This document shows positions 40,901 to 52,848 of a stretch of 64,000 bases of DNA, piece by piece. The position numbers and the translations under genes were made by a program. Below the pieces are notes generated by a model that was not told the origin of the DNA, ran no database searches, and saw nothing but the letters and a program-made list of their open reading frames with translations. Each line of letters starts with the position of its first letter. Position 1 is the stretch's first letter. The DNA comes from Otis tarda (lineage: Eukaryota; Chordata; Aves; Otidiformes; Otididae): contig CM048552.1 of NCBI GenBank assembly GCA_026413225.1, forward strand, positions 59,473,001 to 59,537,000. Reading direction: 5' to 3'.

Positions 40901-43900
40901 ACTTGCCGGGAGACCGATTGCCTTGAGCTGCAGTTGCTCTGGTTTTCATAAAATTCATAAATAAAATGTCATAAAATTTCATAAAATTCCTTGCGCAGCC
41001 ACTCCTCTAGGGTGCCCCAGTGAAGCAAGGTGCTGCCCCAGGCTCTTCCAGTCCTTCACTTCCAGCACTGGATCATGGCTACCCCCCACCCACGGGGAGA
41101 GACCTGCCCTGCTGCCACTTTGGCTCTGAAATACCCCAGCAGCGACCCACCAAAATTAAAGGTTTAGGAAAACCTTTTTGTTACCAATGTCTAAAACGTA
41201 TCCAAGGGAAAGAAGCCGATGGATGGAGTCAGCGGCGAGAAGGAGCTTCAGGAAGTTGTGAGGGACTGGTGTCTTCACGGGAGGTGCTGCTTTCTGCTTG
41301 CCCAAATGTCAGCGACCTACACCAGCTAACTCATTAAATTTGGAGAAAATGGATAAAATGTCAGCTGGAATACACGGGAAGGTCATCTCTTACTAACAGG
41401 CAGAAACCACTGCTGTTTCCATCACTGAAATCTTCATTCAGCGGATAATGGCAAATTACATGGATGGGAAGCTGGGGTTAGGGGAGGGAGCGTTTCTCAT
41501 GGTAAAGCTCAAGGACTTGGCAACCGAACCCCAGCTTGGCAGATAGGATGGCTACATTATTTCATCCACATGTCTCTATGCAGCACCACTGTAGCATTTT
41601 CAGTATTTTTATCGCAATTCTTCTGTGATTCTGGTGTGAGAAAGAAATAAATATCTATCAAAACATTACTACCTCTTCACTACCCCGTCCCTTTCACTCG
41701 TTTGCTGCATTTTATAGAATCATAGAATGGTTAGGGTTGGAAGGGAGCTTCAAAGGTCATCTAGTCCAACGCCCCCTGCAAGGAGTAGGGACATATTCCA
41801 CTAGACCAGGTTGCTCAGAGCCTCATCCAACCTGGCCTTGAACATCTCAGGGATGGGGCATCCACCACCTCTCTGGGCAATCTGTTCCAGTGTTCCACCA
41901 CCCTCAGTGTAAAACATACCAAGGCAAAAGCTGTGTCTTTCTAGCTATTTTTTATAGTCCCCTGTAGCACAGGCATACTGGTCCTACCTAGGGTTGAGAT
42001 AATCACCAATTTTGCATTTTGGTATGCTTGCCTTTTTGCTGGGCTGTTATTATTTGCTTTCCTGGTCACCTTCTCTTCTAGTGTTCAAGAAATCCTTCTT
42101 GTTCTGCCACACGTGAGTTGGCTACAGTTTGACTGTCAGTCTTCCTCCAGATTCTGAGGGAAGTTTTGTGTAAGCAGATGCTATTCCCAAAGGACAGGCA
42201 GAAGGGAATGATATGCAGCCAAGAGGAAGAAAGCAAGGTTACTTTCCAGTGTTTCCTGCATATGCTTTTTTTTTTTGCAGATATATACATTTACAGTGTG
42301 GAGGTTTGCAGAAGAAACACTTGAGCCAGACTTGTTTTTACTGAAGCAATACCCAGAGGGGGCACACATGCTCTACCTTCCCTCCTGCCGCGTACATAAT
42401 CACAAAATAGCAGTGTACTGTGGTGAGGGTCAACAACAGAAGTACCAAAAAAAGACACTTGGAGAAAGAGGAAGGAAGGAAGGAAAATAAGCAGCAACTG
42501 TGCATATGGATGTTACAGCTTAGAGAATTGCAGTTAGTAGTAATAATTTTTCTTCTCTTTTGAGACCCAGTCCATAAATGCAGGATGTTTCCAGTACTTC
42601 TCTCCATCATACACTTACTGGAGATGTGGAGCTGGGTGTCAGGGTCTTCTTAAGAAAAGAAAGACTGTTCTACAAGATATATTATTGTTCCACTGTGCCT
42701 TGGCGGTCACAGAGATGAGGCTGAAAGAGTGGTGCCCCAGGCATGAAGCTCCCTGCAGACACCTGAGACAGTCACTGGTAATAACTGACACCTACTACAG
42801 TGCAGCCCACTTGCCCTAAGGAACCAGCCACAATGATGCAGAGGTCACAACACACCAGTAAAGAAAATTGTCTTCCTGGTATTTAATGGTCCTCCAAAGA
42901 GGACTCAACCACAGAGCTGTGAGGCTTGGGAAAGAAAGCAGATGTTTATTTTTTAATTTGGATGGAATTCTGACACAACCATTGGAGGAATTTTGTGATG
43001 AACCCAAAGAGCTGTCCTAATCAGGAACAAGGCTGTATAGCTGACAGAAGTCTCTCTGAACCTCTGCTAGGTGGAAGAAAAAGCCATGAAGAAGGATACA
43101 TGCAACAGGAGGCAAGGACTGGAACGGCTGTCTCGGGAAGCCTGCGAGGACCAAGTTCAGTTCTTGTGGAAATAAAAGGTCTCTGATGAGAAGAATTTTC
43201 ATCAAACTTTCTCATGCCACAGTCTGTTCTGAACTGGCCTTGGGTTTCTTCCGAAACTTAAAGGCTTCATTTTATTTTTTCCTCATCAGAGCACAATTAG
43301 GCAGAGCAGTATTTCTCCTCCAGACCTGGTTTGTGCCTGGAATCTCTCTTAGGCCCATTTTTTTATCCTCTGATGAGCAGAGCTGAGTTCTTTTTTTCTC
43401 CTGAGAGACCTCAGCAAAGTAAGGCGAGAGTTGACAGTAGTGATTTTCACTGTTTCAGTTTAGTCACAGAGTCTGGTGTCTGAAGTGAAAAGCACTAACA
43501 CATTTGCCCTATTTCTGGATCTGCATTTGACCCATCCCTCCCTACTGCTTTTCACCTGAGGATGCAAGTGCCATATAGTTCTCATCAGCAGGAAGAGTGT
43601 GCCTGTATCATGTTGTTCAAGGTCTTGTCATAAACACTCAGAAAGGTTCAGCTGGATTAAGTTATCTAGCTCAGGAGAGCAATCTTCTGTTCTGGTGTGG
43701 ATTTACCAGGTCAAGAAAAACAGAGTCAGTGGGAAAAGTCCAAAGGGATGGTCCAACTTCTTTTTTAGGGGATATGTCAAGGTACCCAGGCTGCTACAGT
43801 ACTCCTCTTCACACTAAGTAAGGATGGAGAGAGAACAGAGCTGGCTGATGAAGGAGAGATGTTGAAGCAGCTGGTGCCAGCAGGCTCTCCAATAACTATT

Positions 43901-46900
43901 TGAAAACCTGAAAAGCTCCAGTGTCCAAGACTCTGCAGGGACCTTGATATACTATGAATCATGAAACCGTCAGAGACACTGTAAATATTTCTAATATGAC
44001 AGCTGGAAGGCACTACAAGACCATGAAAAGGTTCATACTGCAAATCATACAGGCTGTAAGCAAGAAAACAAAGGGAATTTTATGTGTTTTGAGAGAAGTT
44101 ATGCTGTAGGCTTATGGTTGTGGTTCAGATAACCTCTTCAGATGAGAAGAGGGGAAAGGGATGAATACACTAGCATGGCATCTCACTCAAAAAAAAATTT
44201 CTGTTTTCTCAAGTGTGCTGCAAAATATTAGTGTTGTAATCCCAGAGATGCTGAACAGCTAAATTAAAGTCACAACATCAAGAAATCCTCTAACTTAGGA
44301 AATAAAGAAGGGAGTACTTAGAGATTGCCTTTGAAACACCAAGGGTGGTCATAAAAGTCCTCAAGGTTACCTTTGATTGTCTATTTGCATTCTCTGGGTG
44401 TTTTCTGTGAAATACAGAGGATGAACAAGTGGGAGGAAACCAAAGGAAGATCAGACCTCAGTAGGGCAGCATCTTGTCAAGGGAGACTACATACTCTGTT
44501 TGCACACAGCAGCATAGCCTGGGGGGAAGAACTCTTGAACTGATTGCTAAGCACAAAGTTAAGTTTTCCAGTAGATGAAACAAGGCTGCTTTGGTTTTCT
44601 TTCATCTATGATCTCCTTAAGAAGTTCTCCGGGAGACCATCAACCTCCTCACTTTAAAAGACAGAACATCCTTGTGCTAAGGCTTGTTCTCCCAGATCTT
44701 ATGTATTGGTTTTGGTGCTCTTTGCTTAACTTTATGGAATAAACGAGGTCTGTCACTTATCTTTTAACTATGTCTAGTAATAATTGTGATGTCAGTGTGA
44801 ACCAGATAGACATTAGAGGCATCAAATCCTTATTGGGATATAGTGAATGTATTATAAGGGCAGAGAGGAATGCTTATGGAGCATCTGCTTCCCCAAAATG
44901 TGTGCTGAGAGCTTGGAAGTGAGAATCCTATAATCCCTGCAATGACTGCTGTCAGATAGTGCTGGAATCAACATAAAGGAAGGGAAAGAAATATTGTCAG
45001 TGGCCTCTCAGCAAGCTGGAGAAAAGATGGCTGGATATGGAGAATAGTCACGATTGCCACATACAGCCAATAGAGAAAAATAACTTTAAATGCATTGGTC
45101 TACCAGGATCCAGAAGGAGAGAGCTGAGAGGAAAAGAGGTGTGTGGGAGAGAGAGAACCTTCTGCACATGAAGGCAGAACACAGTCAAGGACCTAGCCTA
45201 CATTCTTGGCCAACTTAGAGAAAATGAAAGAAGTTGAAAAAAGTGTGGAATGATACAACATGCTAAAGATTTACTAGTAAAGGAAAGTCAGTAAACATAT
45301 GGATATGGGAATAAAACCAACTGGCAGTGCTCCACGTACTGGGACTCAGCCAAGCTGTGCGAGTTCTGCCCCGTAAGGCTTGTTCTCACAGCAGACGGGA
45401 AGTGGGGTCTGTGTGCATTCCTCAGCCGTCACTACGGCCTCCAGCACCAGGCTTTGCCAAGCAGGGGTCCACAGTGTCAGCGTACACTTGGGTGAGCACT
45501 GGCAGAAGTGGCACATGTGCGTGTGGCAGGGCTACATCATGCCTCTGAGGGCAGATGAACACACCAAAACACCTGAGGACTCTCACCTCTCCAGCACCAT
45601 GGGAGCAATGGAAGACATCAGAGCCTGTATTTGTCTCAATGGTGGCACCTCTTTATTTCCTCCACGTCCAAGTATATTGCTGAGTACTGGTTGCTTCAAA
45701 TATTCTTTATTCCAGGAGAAGACTCCTAAATTTTCACACAAGCCACTGGGCTTGTACAGCAGAGGGGCTGATAAGCTCTAGGAAGGTAGCCAGGCAGTAG
45801 GGTTGTGCTGGGTATGGCAGCCTCCCAGCCTGCAAGGATACGTGCACAGGTTCTCAGACATCATTTACCTTGTAGTCTTACATCTTCGTAGCAAAGCTTA
45901 GAGATAGCCAGCTCACACGCTTACTCTGGAACAACATTTGCCTTGAAGCATTCAGTAGACAAAATGAAAGCCACTGCAGAAGTGTTCATTAAAACATAAG
46001 GCTCTGGTGACATGGAAAAATTTGGCTGATACTGCTACACCCCTAGAAATATGCCTGTATAAGCCACTATGCAGATTTTTTTTTTAATATTTTTCTCTGA
46101 GTGGTTTAAATATTACTGTTACTTTCTAAGAAGTCAAACTGAGACATACAATGATCTTTTTTTTGTGTGTTATACAGATGCCTCTGCTACAGATTCCATC
46201 AGCAGACCTACATCAAGCACTTCTGACGGTGCTTTTGCCTCAGGACAAAACCTGAGGCTCCTCTGAAGCCTTGTAGGTAGCAGTGGTGGTTTAGACACTG
46301 CTGCCCATTTCTGCCCTGTAGAGGAGAAAACACAGCAGTGGGTGAGACTGTCCTAAACCTTAATTAGCACAGTGAACATGTGCCACAGCCCTCCGTCTCT
46401 ACATGTTAAGATTGTCCAGAAAAGCTCAAAAAACGTGAACTGAATGTAGCAAAAGCATAGATGAGATTAGAGAGAACCCAGAGAAATGGTGTTATCAATT
46501 ATATCTGAACTTCCCTATTTTTCTCAGTGAAGAGTTAACTCAGATGCCCAGAAATAATGTTTTAAAATTGCCCTGGTATCACTGATTGGGAAAGGAGACA
46601 GATAAGCCCAGTTTGCTACATGAAAAGCTTGCTTTGCTTTTTTCCAGATACTGGGGAGGCAGGCAAGGTGGCTGACATCTCTTACGAAATTTTGACAACT
46701 GTAGGGTTCCCTATGAGCTGTTTTTCAAACTCTGCTCCTGGGCAGCCGAGCCAGCAGAGCCCAAACGCACCTGACAGAGTCACGATCCTGGTGTGGACAG
46801 TCAGCCAGCCTGGTGTGAGCGGTGTCTCACTCCCACGACTCACACACAGGCCAAACTTGAAAGGATATTACCACCTTTTGCCTCCTGGACCAACCTATTT

Positions 46901-47485
46901 CTTAATAATCAGGTACATTATGAAGAAAGGACTCTTAACTCCAAATCCACTAAAACATAGCAGACAGAAAACATTGTAAATTAATTTAAAAGTTAAAAAA
47001 TTAAAATAAAAGCTAAAATAAAAATGATTTTCAAGCCTGATTTTTACACTTATGCTAAGTTAATTAGTTAAAAAGTAAAATTCATCAGTTGCCCCTATTT
47101 ACTTCTGACTTCTCCTTGAGATACCCATTTGCAAGTTATCTGTATGCACTTCCAGCAATACTGTGTAATGAAGCGAGCTTCCAGCCTTTTGGGTCTTCGT
47201 GCATCCAAATGGGCTGTGATGCATTTGCAGATGCTTAATTTTAAGCAACATGGAGTTCCATTCCTGGGTCTTACGTGCCCACTTTCTGCCAGATTGGGGC
47301 TCAAAGAAAAATTTTTGGGAACAGACTTCAAGTCACTTCTTCACACGCACACAGCAGCCATACTGACAGCATTGTATGGGAGATGGTTCTTCGGAGAACC
47401 CCAGTCCTGCTGGTCTCTGAAATACACTGAGTAACACCTGAAGAGAAGAAGAAACAACAAAAACACTCACAGCAGCCATTTCCTA
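40901..47485. other. Intergenic sequence right of the PWP1 promoter
   Basis: Apart from one CR1 fragment I see no gene. Short open frames on both strands have no recognisable homology and no consistent splice structure. Confidence 0.5.
41713..41922 (-). mobile_element. CR1 LINE 3' end fragment, minus orientation
   Basis: It starts atagaatcatagaatggtt, the hallmark CR1 end, followed by the 3' UTR consensus (ttggaagggagcttcaaagg, tctagtccaacgcccc). It is about 210 bp, with no ORF2 left. Confidence 0.95.
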
Positions 47486-47489
47486 GGCT

Positions 47490-48026
47490 AGAAAACAATG
47501 GAATTTTTATTGAACAGAGATGGCTCATAAACACACTCAAAGGAGTTCCACCTGCTGTTCAGCAATATTCATTGCCATCTGATAGTAACCTATGGGGGCA
47601 GCTGTATAAAATAGGAATAAAATACCAAATTGCTATATTCATTAATAACTTTTGCCTTCCAAATACAGAACTGTATGTTATTTAAAGTCTGAAAATAGAC
47701 TACAATTGTTAGCATTTAAACCAAACCTTTATGATAACAAATATACAAAAAAGGCAGTCAATATATTAAACATTTAAATCAACAGCATACATTTATCAGA
47801 GGTAAACATTGAGCAAACAAAGCCACCAATGATGTTCAGAAATCAGGTAAAAGTTTCAAGGTCAGGCTCCAAACACTGTAGCTTTCCTAAAGCCATAGTG
47901 ATATTACACTTTTATCTAGCCCCTACATTGAAAACTATCTAGCGTGAACATTTGAAAATATAACATCGGCTATCTGGCAGGAAATCGGAAGTTTCGTCAG
48001 TCCTCATTGTATTTATATCGAAGCAC
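47490..48026 (-). other. Candidate terminal exon of an unassigned minus-strand transcript
   Basis: On the minus strand a pyrimidine-rich acceptor (ccctctgtctctgcag) precedes 48026. In phase 0 the next codons read VLRYKYNED and then TGA at 47999-47997. About 500 nt of AT-rich sequence follows to AATAAA at 47511-47506, then a T/GT-rich downstream element (gagtgtttttgttgtttc). The parts look like a last exon, but I do not recognise the protein end and found no upstream exon. Confidence 0.35.
47506..47511 (-). terminator. Candidate minus-strand poly(A) signal AATAAA
   Basis: The hexamer is followed about 45 nt downstream by gtgagtgtttttgttgtttc, a good GT/T-rich element. Confidence 0.5.
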
Positions 48027-51000
48027 CTGCAGAGACAGAGGGCAGCAGGAGTTAAGCACTGTGTTTTGCAAGGCTGGGGTTTTAGTTCTGTTATAGATGA
48101 GGGCAACAGTGTCCTCGTACCAAACACAAATTCCAGCACTGACAAAAGAGAAATATTGGCCTGACAAACTGCATGAAGAATCAGCCTTGCAACTTGCGTT
48201 AAACAGAATGGGACTTGCATACCTGCCTATTTACTGAAAGCCTGTGCTATTTCTGCTGCACAGAAAAAGTCTCCTTCAGTAGTTGATCTAATGCCTGAGT
48301 TTGAAAGCTTGGGATACAAGCATACGCTCAAAAATAATGTGACAAATTTACTATCAATAAAAACATGTTTTAATGACAACAACTAATAAAAGTTCATATT
48401 GCAATATTGCTCACAACATAAATGTACAATTTGCACAAAACATGGCTCTTCAACATGAATATTTTGCAAGCTACAATATATATATATAATATGTATAATT
48501 TCTTTTCTTAAAGAATTATATGCCAGAGTGCATGCAAAGAATTTCAAAGCAGTAACACAACAGGAGCAATCACTTGTTAACAGGTTACTGAAACCATTCA
48601 CTATAGAAACACTGGGAATTAGATAACAGACAGACAGATAGGTAGATGTATATACACACTGCTTGTTTTTTGTGGAACCTTCCCATGTTACACCAGAAGT
48701 GTGGGTTCCTTATAAGCTCAGGCCCCTATGAAAGACTGATTCAAATAGGGCTCTGAATGTTCTCCACACTCGTTCACCATAAATCACTTCTGTTGGAGAT
48801 GACAGCGAAGGAGGCACTTGTCCCTTAGCCAGGAGTGGAGGCAAGCAATCTTCTCCATAGCCAACGTCTGTTCCAGTTCCTGCTCCTTCATTTCTAAGCA
48901 GTGGGTGGTGAGCATCTATCCATCCCATGTTTTGGCTGGTCCCGAGCAGTCTCCTGCAGCCTTTACAGTTGGAAACCCAAGACTGGAGAACCTGGATCTC
49001 CTAAACAGCAGTGCACAGCACTGCCACCATTCTAGTCAGATATGTACAAGAAATGACATGTATCCTCTGGTTTAAAATTTACATAGAGTATATACAAATA
49101 AAGCTATTCTATCAAGGTGCAAGTTTATTATTCTCTGGTGTGTTCCAACGAAGATTTCTTAAAAACCTTTACACAGACCCACCAGGAGAGTTTACACAAA
49201 GTTGACATTTTGTCATAGTTCATCACATAGGCTTCATTCTGCAAACCCCGTAACAGAAACTCCCGTTACTTTCCCTTGGAGTTCTGCCTACGCACAGGAC
49301 TGGATTTGGTAGGCTACAGTCATGTCTAATATAATTTCCTTGACTTCAATACATTTTTAACTGGGGTGAATTGGCACCACGTGGTTTGGTTTTGTTTTTG
49401 TATTTTTTTTTTTTTCCCAGGAAGTCATCAATCTCTATTAAATGAGTCAGGACATGTAACTGGACATCGAGGGGTTTGCAGTTCATGTGCCCAGTCCAGA
49501 TTTCCTTGCTTTTGATGGGACTGCGGTATGTGAAGCTAGCACAGTTTGGCCCTAAGGGTACGTCTGGAAGTCCTTGGCACTATTTTACATTAGTTGACGG
49601 CAGGCAATGCCCTCAAAGAAACTTAAAAAAAAAGACCAAATGTAATTTACTAAACAGTAAACACCAGACTGATCCACTAAACAGATGGATATGGAATGCA
49701 ACTTGCCTAAAATTAGAATGGTTGATGTTTCCTTAGCCAGGTCTAAATTCATAAAAATCTTTCCCACCCCATGCAGGCCTCATTCTGCAGCATGTAAATA
49801 TATGATGCTTCTAATAAAGTAATTGGAAACGCAAAGGCTGTGATCAACGGGCAGAAGGAAGGCCTACCCTCTCCTATTTCTCTTCAGCAAAAACCTCAAA
49901 ATTGTCCAACTAACCCATGTAACATAAGTACAGGTTTATGATCCCTGCCAAAGCAGGGCTGCTGTGTGCAATGACAGCAGGATTTGGCCTTCAGCCTTCA
50001 TGGTGTACCAACCACAACTGTGCAGATGACTGGATGGGAAATTATATCTGCTAGTGCATTAAAAAAACATACAGCCTTGCAGTAACTCCCATTAAAGATT
50101 CCCGCTGACTTCATGAGAGAGAATAGACTTTAACAAGTGCATGTTCTGCACTGCTGGAATTAAGTTTCTTAAAAATCTTTCTCTAATACCATTTTCCTCC
50201 ATTTTTTAACTTGATTGCAACAAGGCATTCAGAGCAGAGGCTTTGCACATGTCCTCTCAAGCTAAGGGGAATATTTCACACTAGAAACAAAGATCTGGTT
50301 ATTTTTTCTTTTTTTCCAAAGTAATACCATAATAAAAATCCAAGTTGCTGGTTTCACATGCTGTCCTGCCTTTTACAGTATTGACAAAATGACATCTAGC
50401 AATGACAAATGAATCATAATCTCACTGGAAATGTTACAAAGATCAGCATCAGACAGAATAGGATTTAAGACAATCTAAGGTGCACTCAGAGAAGATTCAT
50501 GAGTCTTCCCAATGTTTATGCTGAAGATATGATTACGTGATAGAACATGTAAAGGTTTCTGACCTTGCTGACTGAATACATTATACTCAAGGGAAAATTA
50601 TGCCAATTTTAAAAATCATAATTTTTAAAAAAGGAAATTAAGTACAAACATACATTTTAAAATAAGGTTGTGGACACAGTGGACAAAAGCTGCCACTTCA
50701 AATTATGGCTGAGCTCCTCTATTTTTAATACATTCCTTTCTGCCTCATTTCAGAGGGCCCTCAGTTAGTGTCCTTCAGTGGAACAGTTTGCTCTGGAACA
50801 TTAACAGTACAGAACAGGCAATTTTCAAAAGCATCTAACAGACTTGAGAGACTAACATCTTCAAATAAGCTACAGATGTCTCTGTGTCTTTTTGAGGAAA
50901 AATATTTGGTTCCAGAAACATTGGTATTTCTTAGCTATACTACTGAAAAACTTCTGCCATCCTGTTGTCTGTACTCTGCCTCTGCTATTTTATTTTTATC

Positions 51001-52540
51001 CATCATAAATGGATAAGCAAAGGAGAAGAAAGTTTCACCTGTGTTTTCAATTGCAGATGACCTCAAACATGCCTGTGAAGCCACAAACCAGTATTTAAGC
51101 TACATCTGTGGGATGGAGGACAATATCTCTGTGTTTGTTGATGATTACTGTTGGGTTGTGTGATCTTTCATTTGCTTCTGAATAAAAAGTGAAGCGAAAC
51201 CTTCCTGTAAAACCCCAACAATAGATGGCAGCAAACAAAACCAATCTGCTAGAAAAAAAAAAAACAACTCAAATTAATGACAATCATAACAAATGCAAAA
51301 CATTCGTAACCGTTCCTGGGTTTATACTACACAAAGTAGGGGTCTGACTAAAAAAAATGCAAAAAATAAAGATTTAACTCAATGGTTCTGCACTGTTCTA
51401 GAAACCTATTTCTAGAAATATTTCTAGCATATCCTTTCCTCTTGTTTTCAGTTTTCTTTTCTAGCTTTAAGTTCAAAGACATCTCAGGGACAAGTGGGAG
51501 TGGATGTGAAGAGGAAGCAAAGAGTTGTTCCACAGACGGTGCTAGATATTCTGTCTTTTCAGGATGCTCACATTGGGTTCTCCCCATTCAGTTGTTGTTT
51601 TCAATGGTAAACATAAAGATACAAAACCAGCCAATTCAGAAGTGAATGACAGAGGAAGGATCACTTCCCAGTTTAAAGATCAAGATTGTGCTTTCTAAGG
51701 ACAGACATGCGTTCGGCTTGGAAAGTGCAAGATGCCTAAAGGCTTCAAAGGTGAAACAGTATGAAAGAGAAAACAGACCTAATCTACAGAGTAGAAAAAT
51801 CAATGAAAAGGCTTCCAACAATTTTAATGGGTCAAATTTCACCATGCTTTCATGTTTGGTTTGTGAATGATGTTATAGTAGAATCTGAACTTGCATTTTT
51901 TTTCTGGAACATTCATATATCCTTCATTTAAGATGTAAATTACTTCTTGAACCTTGTATCAAATATGTATAAAGGCTAAACTAGGTACAAAGTGAAACCC
52001 GCTTGGGAACGTGGAGCGGAGGGAGGTTTAGCTGCACTAATGGGTATTGCATTAATGCTGAGCATCAAGGAAGGCTGACTGCCATTAACAAGAAATCTCA
52101 TTACAAACATGATTTCATGCCTCATAACAGACCCCGTAGATCTATTTACTGTCCATCTCTCTCTCTTGAACATACAAACACACAAAGATAACTACGAACA
52201 GAAAATCCAAAGCATTGCATATGCTTAACCTTTTCTTTCCAATAAAAAAAAACCTCAAACACCACCACACCAAAACTCACAAAGAAGCAGGAAATGCACA
52301 GCCCGGATGATACACAACAAATTATTTTACAATGCCACTTCTGTCCTGAATTACTTAAGATGCTTTCCAGACTCTGGAAAAAGCCTGCTCTGAGGATAAG
52401 TAATGCACAAATGGCATTCCAACAAGCTTTCAGATGAGTGAGACTGAAGGACGCTCTAGTAGCCCACCTGTTACTGTGGGGGGTTGTGGGAGAATGTTTT
52501 ATTTCCTGTGGTTTATTCTCTGCTACTCTTCACTATATCC

Positions 52541-52848
52541 AGGGAGATCTTATAGCAGCCTTCCAGTACCTAAAAGGCGCTTGTAAGAAAGATGGGGAAA
52601 AACTTCTTAGCAGGGTCTGTTGTGATATGACAGGAGGTAATGGTTTTAAAATAGAGGGAAGTAGATTCAGACTAGATATAAGGAAGAAATTTTTACAATG
52701 TGAATCATATGATGTCGTGAAACACTGGAACAGGTTGCCCAGAAAGGTGGTTGATGCCCCATCCCTGGAAATGTTCAACGCCAGGTTGGACAGGGCTAGA
52801 TGACCTTTAAAGGTCCCTTCCAACCCAAACTGTTCTGTGATTCCATGA
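52541..52848 (+). mobile_element. CR1 LINE ORF2 C-terminus and 3' end, plus orientation
   Basis: The plus strand reads [20 protein letters not shown], then FRLDIRKKF and VKHWNRLPRKVVDAPSLEMF, the standard CR1 ORF2 tail. The 3' UTR follows (aaaggtcccttccaacccaa, gtgattccatga). It is 5'-truncated. Confidence 0.95.

Noticed and set aside
45327..45781. Two overlapping plus-strand open frames of 73 and 133 codons
   Set aside because: No recognisable domain, and two frames are open over the same DNA. No convincing flanking splice sites.
46154..46979. Acceptor-like tracts followed by open frames near 46179 and 46647
   Set aside because: T-rich tracts with AG are common by chance; no matching donor, homology or conserved frame seen.
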